Shown here piece by piece: positions 41,711 to 51,579 of a stretch of 64,000 nt of DNA (position 1 is its first letter; the number at the start of each line of letters is the position of its first letter). The stretch spans positions 1,116,001 to 1,180,000 of the forward strand of contig NZ_CP012678.1 in the NCBI RefSeq assembly GCF_001298525.1, given 5' to 3'. The position numbers and the translations under genes are program-made. This stretch comes from Psychrobacter urativorans (lineage in GTDB: Bacteria; Pseudomonadota; Gammaproteobacteria; Pseudomonadales; Moraxellaceae). The notes under the pieces were generated by a model. It did no database searches and was not told the origin of the DNA. It saw nothing but the letters and a program-made list of their open reading frames with translations.

Positions 41711-42184
41711 TTAGAAGCGGTAATGAGAGAATGCTTTGTTAGCATCTGCCATACGGTGAACTTCGTCACGCTTTTTCATAGCATTGCCTTTACCTTCTGA
41801 TGCATCAGACAATTCGCCAGCAAGACGTAGAGCCATAGATTTTTCAGAACGCTTAGCAGCAGCTTCAGCCAACCAACGCATAGCCAATGCGGTACGACGG
41901 GAGGGGCGTACTTCCATTGGTACTTGGTAGGTTGCACCACCAACACGGCGAGCTTTCACTTCAACCATTGGGCGAACGTTTTCTAGTACGTCTTCAAAGA
42001 ACGCTACTGGATCTTCGATGTTACGTTTTTGAGCGACTGTTTCAAGGGCACCGTAAACGATACGCTCAGCAGTAGATTTTTTACCATGGCTCATCACGTG
42101 ATTGATGAATTTAGCGATGGTTTGGCTACCAAACTTAGGATCCGGTAGGATCTCACGGGTAGCAACGACGCGACGTCTTGGCAT
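41711..42184 (-). CDS. rpsG: 30S ribosomal protein S7
   Basis: 157 residues from the ATG at 42184 ([16 protein letters not shown]), which has AAGGA 6 nt upstream. The frame is open 16 codons further, but that extension has no ribosome site and no counterpart in S7. S7 nucleates assembly of the 30S head and in E. coli represses the str mRNA. Confidence 0.98.
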   Translation of the reverse strand: MPRRRVVATREILPDPKFGSQTIAKFINHVMSHGKKSTAERIVYGALETVAQKRNIEDPVAFFEDVLENVRPMVEVKARRVGGATYQVPMEVRPSRRTALAMRWLAEAAAKRSEKSMALRLAGELSDASEGKGNAMKKRDEVHRMADANKAFSHYRF

Positions 42185-42399
42185 AATAATAATCCTTTTC
42201 TTCAGGAGTGTCTGACATTCACAATCTCGCACCCGCCAATAATTTTGGGGCGTAGCAGCAAGTTGTCAGTCAGCCTTACTGCATGGTGGTATGTTATAGC
42301 GGTATTCTAACTAAATAAAATACTCAAACTATTGACACCAATCCCATGCACAGTTAATGGGTTGTACGAATAGAGTCTAAGTTAATATTATTACTAATA

Positions 42400-42774
42400 T
42401 TAGGCTTTAGGTTTCTTCGCACCATATTTAGAACGACCTTGCTTACGGTCTTTTACGCCTGCACAGTCAAGTGCGCCACGAACGGTGTGATAACGTACAC
42501 CTGGTAGATCTTTTACACGACCACCACGGATAAGAACAACACTGTGCTCTTGTAAGTTATGACCTTCGCCGCCGATGTAGCTTGATACTTCATAGCCTGA
42601 AGTCAAACGTACACGACATACTTTACGCATGGCTGAGTTAGGTTTTTTAGGCGTGGTAGTATATACACGAGTACATACACCGCGACGTTGTGGGCACGCT
42701 TGCAACGCAGGAACTTTTGACTTTTCCTTGATGGTTTTGCGACCCTTGCGAATCAATTGGTTAGTTGTTGCCAT
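42400..42774 (-). CDS. rpsL: 30S ribosomal protein S12
   Basis: 124 residues from the ATG at 42774 ([14 protein letters not shown]), preceded by GGAGAAGGA. A 19-codon upstream extension of the frame lies in the leader hairpin and is not S12 sequence. S12 lies at the decoding centre; the streptomycin-linked lysines are present (TTTPKKPNS and GGRVKDLPG), so the sequence is of the sensitive type. It is the first gene of the str operon. Confidence 0.98.
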   Translation of the reverse strand: MATTNQLIRKGRKTIKEKSKVPALQACPQRRGVCTRVYTTTPKKPNSAMRKVCRVRLTSGYEVSSYIGGEGHNLQEHSVVLIRGGRVKDLPGVRYHTVRGALDCAGVKDRKQGRSKYGAKKPKA

Positions 42775-42804
42775 GAGGCATCCTTCTCCCGTTTGGTATA
42801 AAAC

Positions 42805-42868
42805 AAAAAAATGGGTCAATCCACCAGCCACTTGACGTTATCCGTCAGTTTTTGGGGAACCCATTTTT
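42805..42868 (-). terminator. Attenuator-like hairpin in the rpsL leader
   Basis: On the minus strand AAAAATGGGT (42868-42859) pairs with ACCCATTTTT (42816-42807), 10 bp, and the stem runs into a seven-T tract ending at 42805. The 42-nt loop contains an inner stem TGACG/CGTCA (42833-42837, 42843-42847). It begins about 4 nt after the predicted transcription start and ends 30 nt before the rpsL ATG, leaving no room for a promoter behind it. Confidence 0.6.
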
Positions 42869-42878
42869 AGGACAATGT

Positions 42879-42907
42879 ATTATAAAGATATGTTGCTGCT
42901 ATTTCAA
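42879..42907 (-). promoter_or_regulatory. rpsL (str operon) promoter
   Basis: Near-consensus sigma-70 promoter on the minus strand: TTGAAA (42907-42902), 17-nt spacer, TATAAT (42884-42879). The predicted start is around 42872. Confidence 0.85.
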
Positions 42908-43143
42908 CTACTTATAGCTCGTTTTACTTTACAAATATTCTCAGATGTGCTTTGAGTTCGCTAAGTCTACCAGTAATAAATGGTGATATATTAATATTTT
43001 TCAAGGCGCTCCTTTAAATGAGTGTTTCTGACGCCTTAAACATCTATTGATATCTCACTTTTTTATCTAAATGACTGGCTAAATATAAGCTTAGCTATAG
43101 CCGCTAGCTAAGCTTATACTTGCTACTTCACCACACGCATACG

Positions 43144-44424
43144 CTATTTTTTAGCAGGGCTTTTTTGCTTAGACTCTTTAGCATCAGTACCTTTAGCATC
43201 AACACTTTTGACATCGGTATCTTTTTTAGACTTGCTGTCAGATTCAGATTTTTTAGCATCTGTTGAAACTTTCGTCTCTTCTTTATAGTCTGTAGTGGTC
43301 GTAGATTTCTCGGATTTGTTGTTGATGTCCGCCTCTTTGACGCCAACTTCAGCAGTGTCCTTGACTTCCTCTACATTTTTCTCTTTCTGTGTTTCAGTTT
43401 GATTGTTGTCAGCTTTGCTGTCGCTCGACTTATCTTGAGCATCATCTTCAGGCTTTTTAACACTCATTTCACTAGCGCTATCATCGGTAATGGCACGATT
43501 TGCCATTTTAGGCTGAGGGGCAAAAGTGGCTTGGGCAACGCCAATGACTTCGTCAATTAATTGACTATTATAGCGCATACCCACAATGACAGCAGTCACC
43601 GGTAATAGTCTACGTATCCATGACAGGTTAATTTGGTCAAGATCAATACCAACTTGACTGGCGATGTTATCGATTTGCTCAGCGTAGTAATTGACGTTAT
43701 GATTTTTGAGCCCTAAATTTTTGAGCTCATTATGCAGACCACGATTTTGTGCATTGTCTAGCAAACCTTTACCGACGCCAATACCGGCAAGTAAGGCTTG
43801 CTTTTCTTGCATCTTACTTAAATCCGCATTCGCTAACAGTTCATACGCCATTTTAATACCTTGTTTACCAGTCAAGGGTTGGTCATATACAGCCGCTAGT
43901 TGGTAAACGGTGCGTAGTGACACAAGCAATAACCATAATGTATCGGCGAGTAAACCCGGTAAACCTGCGAGTCCGGTGATACCACCTAAAGTCGCTAAGG
44001 CACGGTTTTGATTGGCAATATCCGTCGCTAGCGCATAACGCTGCTCATCATCTAAGTGAGCAATATCAGCAAAACGATGCTCGCTAGGCAAATCCAATTG
44101 ACTCCAATTAGACGCCAACTGCGCTACTTTCACAAAAGCACTATCCAGTACAGATTCAAATAGCGTCTTAGGTACGAATTTTTTGGCATATTTACCATAA
44201 GTGGCAAAACGAGTACCCAGTAATTGCTGAGTTGTTTTTAAGGTCTGCTCACGAAATAGGTCCTGCTGGTAGTCTTCATCGCCCAAATTAACGGCTTTGT
44301 ATTGACGAGGTTTACCCGTTTTAGCGTTGGCGCTGTCAATAAGCGACCCGACACGTTCAAGATTGTTGCGAGTGAAATGACCAATCATACTGATGCTTTG
44401 AGAAAGAGTAATACGCTTTGCCAT
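43144..44424 (-). CDS. EcsC-family protein
   Basis: 426 residues from the ATG at 44424 (MAKRITLSQ), which has AAGGA 7 nt upstream; an upstream extension of 35 codons is not supported. Residues about 120-290 match the EcsC family, with GGITGLAGLPGLLADTLWLL and LRTVYQLAAVYD. EcsC proteins occur with ABC exporters in Firmicutes and as orphans elsewhere; their biochemical role is not established. The C-terminal about 120 residues are a low-complexity acidic/Lys-rich tail with repeated KSxSDSK and DAK units. It is upstream of, and on the same strand as, rpsL, which has its own promoter. Confidence 0.75.
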   Translation of the reverse strand: MAKRITLSQSISMIGHFTRNNLERVGSLIDSANAKTGKPRQYKAVNLGDEDYQQDLFREQTLKTTQQLLGTRFATYGKYAKKFVPKTLFESVLDSAFVKVAQLASNWSQLDLPSEHRFADIAHLDDEQRYALATDIANQNRALATLGGITGLAGLPGLLADTLWLLLVSLRTVYQLAAVYDQPLTGKQGIKMAYELLANADLSKMQEKQALLAGIGVGKGLLDNAQNRGLHNELKNLGLKNHNVNYYAEQIDNIASQVGIDLDQINLSWIRRLLPVTAVIVGMRYNSQLIDEVIGVAQATFAPQPKMANRAITDDSASEMSVKKPEDDAQDKSSDSKADNNQTETQKEKNVEEVKDTAEVGVKEADINNKSEKSTTTTDYKEETKVSTDAKKSESDSKSKKDTDVKSVDAKGTDAKESKQKSPAKK

Positions 44425-45038
44425 TGTTATGTCCTTAAGATAATGATGAATACTGTTGTTATCATTGAGAGTGTTATCGTTGAAAGCTTTAAGTTTAAAT
44501 ATTTTATAATAAGATTGCCAAACTTTCATATTGCTGAGTTCAGGAAAACTTATAATTTAAGATTAAGTTAATTTAATCTAAATTATTGTTTGATGATCAT
44601 TGCTTAATATAGAGCGTACTTTTAAGGTAAGCAATACTTTTATAAAATGATAAAGAACAGCTGTTCATTTTTGAATTCAGTGTATGAGTTTAGCGAAAGC
44701 ATATCGTTAGTGTCAGTGTTAACAATGTTATTAGTCACACAAACTTTGTATCTAAACGTATAACTGAGTATATGAATGATGAGTTGATATGACTAAATCT
44801 CGTTATAGATTGATGTAGCTCATGCAATAGTTAACATATTGTCCTAGTCTCGAGTGTTGTTGTTAGAAAACTTGTTTATATAGTTTCCCTCAATAAAATA
44901 AGGTTTCTGACATTATTTTGCTATTGAACAAAGATTTTGTACCCTTGATAAGCTATCATACGGTGAATTGAGTTATGATTAAGTATGAGCTTAACCATCA
45001 TTAATATTAGTATAAATAATCATTATAAGGAATAGAGT
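44425..45038. other. AT-rich divergent region between the EcsC gene and fabB
   Basis: 614 nt without a credible gene; it should carry the promoters of the EcsC gene (-) and fabB (+), but no promoter is convincing. A perfect 12-nt palindrome GAACAGCTGTTC lies at 44655-44666 and could be an operator. AAGGAA before fabB is its ribosome site. Confidence 0.45.
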
Positions 45039-46274
45039 ATGCGCCGCGTTGTCATCACTGGAGCAGGGATTGTCTCTTGTATCGGACATGATTTAGCCAC
45101 GGTTACCACTGCCCTCAAAGAAGGCAAATCAGGTATTACCTTTAACGAATCGTATGCTGAACATGGCTTTAAATCGCAAGTCAGCGGCAGTATTGATATC
45201 GCTGCGCTAGATACCTCTGGGATTGACCGTAAGCTAAAACGCTTTTTTAGTGACGCCAGTCTCTATGCTTATGTGAGTGCGTTGGCAGCTATTGAACAAT
45301 CTGGATTGTCGCTTGAGGTGATTAACCATAATCCGCGAGTGGGTGTGGTAGCTAGCTCAGGTGGCGCTTCTACAGAGAATATCGTCAATGCTGTCGATGC
45401 GATGCGTGAAAAAGGTCTGCGCGGTGTTGGTGCGATGGCAGTACCAAAAACGATGGGCAGCTCGGTATCGGCAGCACTAGCAACGGGACTAAAAATTCAT
45501 GGTGTCTCCTACTCTATTTCTTCCGCTTGCGCGACGTCAACGCATTGTATCGGTCATGCCGCTGAATTGATTCAATTGGGTAAAGCCGATGTGATATTAG
45601 CCGGTGGTAGTGAAGCTGAACACTGGACACAGTCTTGTATGTTTGATGCCATGGGAGCGATGAGTACTCAGTATAATGATACGCCTAAAGAATCCTCACG
45701 GGCTTATGATAAAGACCGCGACGGCTTTGTGATTGCAGGCGGCGGTGGAATGGTGGTTCTTGAAAGCTTAGAGCATGCTCAAGCGCGCGGTGCGACTATA
45801 CTAGCAGAGCTTGTCGGCTACGGTGCCAGCTCTGATGGGGCTGAAATGGTTGCACCAAGCGGTGAAGGTGCGGTTCGTTGTATGCAGCAAGCACTTGCCG
45901 ATGCTGGTCTACAACGCGTCGATTATATCAATACCCACGGTACGAGCACGCCACTTGGTGATATCACTGAGCTTAATGCGATTGCTAAGGTATTTAATAA
46001 TGATGCCAAACAAGTGCCACCCATCAGCTCAACCAAATCAATGACTGGTCATAGCTTGGGTGCTGTTGGCGCACAAGAACTTATTTACTGCTTATTGATG
46101 CTACAAGAAGGCTTTATTGCCCCAAGTATTAATATTAAAGAAATAGACGCAGCAGCAGCCGACTTTGATATCGTCACCGAAAAACGCGAAGTGAATCTTG
46201 ATACCTTGATGAGCAATAGCTTTGGTTTTGGTGGCACGAATGCCACACTCATCATTAAAAAGTTTGTCGCTTAA
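45039..46274 (+). CDS. fabB: 3-oxoacyl-ACP synthase I
   Basis: 411 residues (E. coli FabB 406). The Cys-His-His triad is Cys164 (SSACATSTH), His300 ([11 protein letters not shown]) and His338 ([10 protein letters not shown]), with Lys333. Features such as [17 protein letters not shown] and [17 protein letters not shown] favour FabB over FabF. It elongates acyl-ACP and is required for unsaturated fatty acids in this branch. fabA, its usual partner, is not adjacent. pabB starts 3 nt after its stop. Confidence 0.95.
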   Translation: MRRVVITGAGIVSCIGHDLATVTTALKEGKSGITFNESYAEHGFKSQVSGSIDIAALDTSGIDRKLKRFFSDASLYAYVSALAAIEQSGLSLEVINHNPRVGVVASSGGASTENIVNAVDAMREKGLRGVGAMAVPKTMGSSVSAALATGLKIHGVSYSISSACATSTHCIGHAAELIQLGKADVILAGGSEAEHWTQSCMFDAMGAMSTQYNDTPKESSRAYDKDRDGFVIAGGGGMVVLESLEHAQARGATILAELVGYGASSDGAEMVAPSGEGAVRCMQQALADAGLQRVDYINTHGTSTPLGDITELNAIAKVFNNDAKQVPPISSTKSMTGHSLGAVGAQELIYCLLMLQEGFIAPSINIKEIDAAAADFDIVTEKREVNLDTLMSNSFGFGGTNATLIIKKFVA

Positions 46275-46277
46275 TAG

Positions 46278-47921
46278 ATGACCCTCATGACGCAAAAAAC
46301 ACTTCCTCTAGCCGCGCCATCTGCCATCCGCAGATGGCGTTTTGGTCAACTGTCAGCGGCAGAATTACTGCCCTACTTACAGCAGCAGTTATTGGCAACT
46401 GACCCGCAAGCAAACTGTCAACTCGTTTGGCTCAATAACGATGGGCGTGCAGTGATTGGTTTATTACCAAAAGTCAGCTGGGTAGCTTATGCTAACGTGG
46501 CTGACTCTACTGACACCGCGCTTTACCAAGTGATAAAAACCTGCCGCGATACGCAAACTTCTAGCAGCCATGACATGAGTTATGACGATTGGCAAGCGGA
46601 TCTGATTGCTTATAGTGAGCATCATCACGCTATAGATAAAAATGACATACGCCAATATCAGAACGATAAGCCCATTTATCAGCATGGTTTGATTGGTTTT
46701 ATTGGCTATGATATTGCTAGTAAAGCCTTAAGCCCAGATGCTGATATTAAATGTGCAGCGCAACCTACTGCGGTGCTCGGACATTACGATATATATCTAA
46801 TTCCCTTAGAGCATGAGCAAGGCTGGACATTGCATTTGGCATTACAGGACGGGACATCAGCGCAAGGCTTATCAGATATAGATGCTAAAAATAATAACGA
46901 CCAATATACCGCTATTCAAACCGTCATTGAATGTTTAGATATGCTGGATGAAGAATTATCTACTACGAATAAAACCAATAAAGATAAAGAGTCACTAGCG
47001 CCATTAATTTTAACTGCCAAATGGCAGAAAAATGACTATCAACAGGCATTTGCACAGACGCAGCATTATTTAGTACAAGGAGATTGCTATCAAATTAACC
47101 TTACCCAAGCATGGCAAGGTTGTTTAAATCATTCGGAAAATAATAATCACGTCACAACCAACCTTATTAATTATCTACCTGCGCTACATCAGAATACGCA
47201 AGCCCCCTTTGCAGGATATCTAGGATTTAACCCTCTTCTTAATGAGGGTTCAAAAGACGATGACTTTGAGCTATTGAGCTGCTCACCAGAGTTGTTTTTT
47301 ACGTTTATAAAAGATAGTAATACCGATACGCATCATATTCGTACCAAACCTATTAAAGGTACCAGACCGCGTGGTCGCAATATCGAACAAGATATGGCAT
47401 TAAAACAGCAGCTAATAGATAGTACTAAAGACCGTGCTGAAAATGTCATGATTGTTGATTTGCTGCGCAATGATTTGGGCAAGTATGCCAAGACAGGTAG
47501 CGTAAAAGTACCCCAGTTATTTAATATTGAAAGCTTTAGTAATGTTCATCATATGGTCAGCACCATTACCGCTGAGTTAAAAGCGGATAGCCATCCGTTA
47601 GCGGTGTTGTTTGGTAGCTTACCTGCTGGCTCAATCACGGGAACGCCTAAAAAACGCGCTGTTGAGATTATTGCAGAATTAGAAGCCGCGCCACGAGGTG
47701 CTTATTGCGGCACGATGGGCTATATGAATTTTGATGGTAGTGGACAGTGGAATGTACTGATTCGCACGCTACAAGCCAATCACTCATCAAATGATGAGAA
47801 ACACGTGAACTTGTGGGCAGGTGGTGGTATTACTATTGCATCAGACTGCGACGAGGAGTATCAAGAATGTCTCGATAAAGTCGGCAACTTGCTAGCTGTC
47901 CTTGCGCAGTCAAATGACTAA
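46278..47921 (+). CDS. pabB: Aminodeoxychorismate synthase component I
   Basis: 547 residues, longer than E. coli PabB (453) mainly through a larger N-terminal half. The C-terminal chorismate-binding domain has IKGTRPRG, IVDLLRNDLGKYAKTGSV, HHMVSTITAEL, GSITGTPKKRA and GAYCGTMGYM. With a PabA glutaminase it makes 4-amino-4-deoxychorismate for folate. It starts 3 nt after fabB without a clear ribosome site, so translation is probably coupled; ATG 46287 is an alternative start. Confidence 0.92.
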   Translation: MTLMTQKTLPLAAPSAIRRWRFGQLSAAELLPYLQQQLLATDPQANCQLVWLNNDGRAVIGLLPKVSWVAYANVADSTDTALYQVIKTCRDTQTSSSHDMSYDDWQADLIAYSEHHHAIDKNDIRQYQNDKPIYQHGLIGFIGYDIASKALSPDADIKCAAQPTAVLGHYDIYLIPLEHEQGWTLHLALQDGTSAQGLSDIDAKNNNDQYTAIQTVIECLDMLDEELSTTNKTNKDKESLAPLILTAKWQKNDYQQAFAQTQHYLVQGDCYQINLTQAWQGCLNHSENNNHVTTNLINYLPALHQNTQAPFAGYLGFNPLLNEGSKDDDFELLSCSPELFFTFIKDSNTDTHHIRTKPIKGTRPRGRNIEQDMALKQQLIDSTKDRAENVMIVDLLRNDLGKYAKTGSVKVPQLFNIESFSNVHHMVSTITAELKADSHPLAVLFGSLPAGSITGTPKKRAVEIIAELEAAPRGAYCGTMGYMNFDGSGQWNVLIRTLQANHSSNDEKHVNLWAGGGITIASDCDEEYQECLDKVGNLLAVLAQSND

Positions 47922-47967
47922 CTGCGCTTAGACTACAATAAAAGCCTATACGCTTATCAATTATAAT

Positions 47968-49119
47968 TTAAAGTGCTTTTAATGCATCAATTAAACGCTC
48001 ATGCTGTGCCTGTGTGCCAACCGTAATGCGCAAGTATTCTTGAATCCTCGGCTGATTAAAATGGCGCACAATGATACCTTGCTCACGTAATGCGCTCGCG
48101 ACTGCACTGGCATCGCCATCTTTGGGACGCGCAAAGACAAAGTTAGCATCTGAGGGCAAGACTTGATAGCCAAGGCTAGTGAGCTCAGTCGTTAAAGCCT
48201 CACGTAAATCAATCACCTGCTGACAGATTTTCTCAAAATATGGCGCATCCAAAACACTCGCCGTCGCACCCGCTTGCGCTAACTTATCTAACGGATAGCT
48301 GTTAAAGCTATTTTTCATCCGCGTTAATGCTTCAATTAACGAAGCATTGGCAAACGCCATGCCCACACGCAGTCCGGCAAGTGAGCGCGATTTTGAAAAG
48401 GTTTGCGTCACCAATATATTATCAAACTCATTGATTAAGCTGACCGCTGACACTTCTTTTTCTGTACTCATCTCATCGGCCCGGGCAAAATCAATATAGG
48501 CTTCATCAATCACGATGACCGCATCAGAGTGCTTAAGCGCTAATTTTCGAATATCAGCCAGTGACATTAGCAATCCCGTTGGCGCATTTGGATTGGCAAT
48601 GATAATGCCACTACAAGGCTGACTATAAGCATCGGGGTTGACGCTAAAATCTTTCTCAAGTGGAATTTGTACTAAATCCACCCCAAATGTTTGCGCATAA
48701 ACTGGATAAAAACTATAGCTGATATCTGGCGCTAATAGCGGCTGCTCTTTCATAAAGAAACTGGCAAAAACAAGGGCTAATACTTCATCTGAGCCGTTGC
48801 CAACAAATACTTGATTACTGTCAATGCCGTGTAAGTGAGCTAAAGCGGCACGCAAATCATCAGATTCAGGCGCTGGATATAGACGCAACTCATCCGCTTG
48901 CTGCGCTAAAACTGCGTTAATCGCCTCGCCCACTTTTGATGACGGTGGAAAGGGATTTTCATTGGTATTTAATTTACATAAATTCTCGTGCTGCGGTTGC
49001 TCGCCCGGCACATAAGGAGATAGGTGACGCGCTTTGTTTGACCAAAGTCTCGTGTCTATTCCTTTAGCGTTGACTGCTTTAGCGTCTGACGTTCCGTTAT
49101 CTATTGATGCATTACTCAT
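47968..49119 (-). CDS. hisC: Histidinol-phosphate aminotransferase
   Basis: 383 residues, fold-type I PLP enzyme. The PLP lysine is Lys243 in TFSKSRSLAGLRVG; NENPFPPS, NPNAPTG and IDEAYIDF are visible. It transaminates imidazole-acetol phosphate with glutamate. It is last in hisG-hisD-hisC and convergent with pabB across 46 nt. Confidence 0.96.
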   Translation of the reverse strand: MSNASIDNGTSDAKAVNAKGIDTRLWSNKARHLSPYVPGEQPQHENLCKLNTNENPFPPSSKVGEAINAVLAQQADELRLYPAPESDDLRAALAHLHGIDSNQVFVGNGSDEVLALVFASFFMKEQPLLAPDISYSFYPVYAQTFGVDLVQIPLEKDFSVNPDAYSQPCSGIIIANPNAPTGLLMSLADIRKLALKHSDAVIVIDEAYIDFARADEMSTEKEVSAVSLINEFDNILVTQTFSKSRSLAGLRVGMAFANASLIEALTRMKNSFNSYPLDKLAQAGATASVLDAPYFEKICQQVIDLREALTTELTSLGYQVLPSDANFVFARPKDGDASAVASALREQGIIVRHFNQPRIQEYLRITVGTQAQHERLIDALKAL

Positions 49120-49197
49120 AAATGAACCTACTATTAACCATAGTGATAATTATCGAATAAATGTAGAAATAATCTAATAGGATTAAATCAAGCCCTA

Positions 49198-50496
49198 CTA
49201 CGACTGGTAGCGATAACGCGCTGAGCGCGCATGAGCATCCAAATCTTCATTTTGCGCTAAGATGTCTGCCGTTTTTGCTAACGGTTTACAGCCCGATTCG
49301 CTACAGTAAATAATGGATGACTTCTTTTGAAAGTCATAAACGCCCAGTGGTGAAGAAAACCGTGCCGTACCTGACGTTGGTAGCACGTGATTAGGTCCTG
49401 CACAATAATCACCAATCGCTTCTGGCGTATGACGTCCCATAAAGATAGCACCCGCATGGCGAATATCATCAAGCAACGCATCAGGGTCATCAACAGACAA
49501 TTCTAAATGCTCAGGCGCGACACGGTTAATGACCGCCATGCCTTCCGCGCGGTCTTTTACTAAAATTAATGCACCACGGTTTTGTAATGAATCGCGAGCA
49601 ATATCCGCTTTCGGCAATTCTGCTAACGCTTTTTCAATCTCTGTGGCAACTTCGGCTAATTGTTCGCTACTGGTCGTCACAAAAATAGCTTGTGCAATCC
49701 GGTCATGTTCAGCTTGAGACAATAAATCCATCGCTAGCCAATCAGCACGATCGCCTGCCTCGCCTTCTGCATAGACCAATACTTCGGACGGACCCGCAAT
49801 CATATCGATGCCTACTTGCCCGAATACAGCGCGTTTAGCAGCGGCAACATATTTATTACCGGGTCCTGTAATCTTATCCACTTGTGGGATCGTATCTGTG
49901 CCATACGCCAATGCCGCTACGGCTTGCGCACCGCCAATCGTAAAGACGCGATCCACTTTTGCCAAATGCGCAGCTGCCAATACTAATGGGTTTAACACCC
50001 CTTTTGGCGCGGGCACAACCATGATAACTTCAGCAACGCCCGCCACTTTAGCCGGAATAGCATTCATCAATACCGAGGAAGGATACGATGCCAAACCGCC
50101 CGGTACATAAATACCAACGCGATCAAGTGGCGTCACTTTTTGTCCTAAACGATTACCGAGCTCGTCTTTATATTCCCAAGTTTCTTGTACTTGACGCTCA
50201 TGAAAGGTTTGCACGCGGTCGGCTGCCGTAGTTAATGCCGTTTTTACATTATCATCAAGATTAGCAAAAGCCTCAGCAAGCGCTTCTTGGGTCAGCTCTA
50301 GTTCGTCCATGGAGGTTGCCGGATGCTGATCGAACTGCTGAGTTAACGCCAGTACAACCCTATCACCGTCACGACGTACCTGCACGATAATATCATCCAC
50401 AGTATGTAATAAGTCAGCATCGTTAACGGTTTCAAAGGCAAGTAAAGCAGACAATTGCTGCTCAAAGTCGATATCTTGAGTACTTAACTGGCGCAT
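49198..50496 (-). CDS. hisD: Histidinol dehydrogenase
   Basis: 432 residues, usual length. It oxidises histidinol to histidine in two NAD-dependent steps with zinc. Seen: [31 protein letters not shown] and the catalytic APEHLEL. It is separated from hisG by 272 nt containing a 15-bp inverted repeat and a 17-nt-period tandem repeat. Confidence 0.97.
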   Translation of the reverse strand: MRQLSTQDIDFEQQLSALLAFETVNDADLLHTVDDIIVQVRRDGDRVVLALTQQFDQHPATSMDELELTQEALAEAFANLDDNVKTALTTAADRVQTFHERQVQETWEYKDELGNRLGQKVTPLDRVGIYVPGGLASYPSSVLMNAIPAKVAGVAEVIMVVPAPKGVLNPLVLAAAHLAKVDRVFTIGGAQAVAALAYGTDTIPQVDKITGPGNKYVAAAKRAVFGQVGIDMIAGPSEVLVYAEGEAGDRADWLAMDLLSQAEHDRIAQAIFVTTSSEQLAEVATEIEKALAELPKADIARDSLQNRGALILVKDRAEGMAVINRVAPEHLELSVDDPDALLDDIRHAGAIFMGRHTPEAIGDYCAGPNHVLPTSGTARFSSPLGVYDFQKKSSIIYCSESGCKPLAKTADILAQNEDLDAHARSARYRYQS

Positions 50497-50646
50497 GAGC
50501 GATTCCTATGGTTAGGCTAATAGTTAGGATAAAAACTCTGGTTTAAAATAAATGGTCTATAGAGGGTATAGATTGAAGGGACTGCTTATTAATGACGACA
50601 GTCTTAAAATTATACTGCGCTTTTATTTTTTGGCAAGCAGACACAA

Positions 50647-50697
50647 TTAAACCAGTTTAGCACGCTATATCTATCTTGCAGCGCTAAACTGGTTTAA
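50647..50697. repeat. Perfect 15-bp inverted repeat between hisG and hisD
   Basis: TTAAACCAGTTTAGC (50647-50661) and GCTAAACTGGTTTAA (50683-50697) with a 21-nt spacer. There is no T tract on either side that would make it a typical terminator. Confidence 0.75.
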
Positions 50698-50714
50698 TAA
50701 TTTCTATTATTATT

Positions 50715-50747
50715 CTTTATATCATTAATAGCTTTATATCATTAATA
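50715..50747. repeat. Tandem repeat, 16-nt unit at 17-nt period
   Basis: CTTTATATCATTAATA at 50715-50730 and again at 50732-50747, identical, just after the hisG stop. Confidence 0.8.
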
Positions 50748-50768
50748 ACTATAAAAATCAGCGATAAG

Positions 50769-51464
50769 CTAAGAAGCGGCTGCAATACTGGCTTTAAAGC
50801 TATTTAAAATAGGCTCAAGCAGCGCAAACTTACGTTTATAACTGACTTGATTAACAATCAGACGTGAAGACACATCGCAAATATGGTCGCGTGGCTCTAA
50901 ACCATTGGCAATCAAAGTATTACCCGTATCGACCACATCGACAATCAAATCACCTAAGCCCACTAATGGTGCCAGCTCCATTGAGCCATATAGCTTAATA
51001 ACGTCTACTTGCTGACCTTGACTGGCAAAATAAGCACGCGCAACATTGACATATTTAGTGGCAATGCGCAATCGGCGATTGGGCAGTGGCGCACCTTTCA
51101 CACCGGCAGTCATGAGCTTGCACTGAGCAATTTGCAAATCTAATAGCTCATACACATGATTGGCGCCATGCTCAAGTAACACATCTTTGCCAGCCACGCC
51201 AAAGTCAGCCGCGCCATGTTCCACATAAGTAGGCACGTCACTGGCGCGTAAAATCAAGACACGCACATTAGGATTTGAAGTCGGAAAAATCAGTTTGCGC
51301 GAGGCAGCCGGATCTTCTAACAGCTCAATACCTGCCGCACGCAATAACGGCATAGTTTCTTCTAAAATACGTCCTTTAGATAATGCCAGCGTCAAGCCAG
51401 TGAATTCATTATCCACTTCATTTAATAAGTCTTTTTGCGGCAAGCTTGCAGTGGGCTCAGTCAT
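50769..51464 (-). CDS. hisG: ATP phosphoribosyltransferase, short form
   Basis: 231 residues, the short HisG form that lacks the C-terminal regulatory domain of E. coli HisG (299). Seen: [28 protein letters not shown] and the PRPP loop [13 protein letters not shown]. It catalyses the first step of histidine synthesis. Short HisG enzymes work as a hetero-octamer with the HisRS-like HisZ, which is not in this window. It lies between murA and hisD. Confidence 0.95.
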   Translation of the reverse strand: MTEPTASLPQKDLLNEVDNEFTGLTLALSKGRILEETMPLLRAAGIELLEDPAASRKLIFPTSNPNVRVLILRASDVPTYVEHGAADFGVAGKDVLLEHGANHVYELLDLQIAQCKLMTAGVKGAPLPNRRLRIATKYVNVARAYFASQGQQVDVIKLYGSMELAPLVGLGDLIVDVVDTGNTLIANGLEPRDHICDVSSRLIVNQVSYKRKFALLEPILNSFKASIAAAS

Positions 51465-51579
51465 GATAACAGGGTATCCGTATGAATTTTTTATCCCTTA
51501 ACAATAAGGATTTTGCTTTTTTATAACGGTTAATAAGCTTAAAAATAATCACTTATTAACCGCTATCTATTCTTCAAGT

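Noticed and set aside
42775..42831. N-terminal extension of S12
   Set aside because: The frame is open 19 codons upstream, but this lies in the leader hairpin region and S12 starts at the ATG with the GGAGAAGGA ribosome site.
44655..44666. LexA/DinR box
   Set aside because: It matches the Gram-positive DinR spacing, but this lineage is not expected to use such a LexA and the flanking genes are not SOS genes.
50647..50697. Intrinsic terminator between hisG and hisD
   Set aside because: The stem is perfect but neither side has a T tract and the 21-nt loop is long, so I list it as an inverted repeat only.
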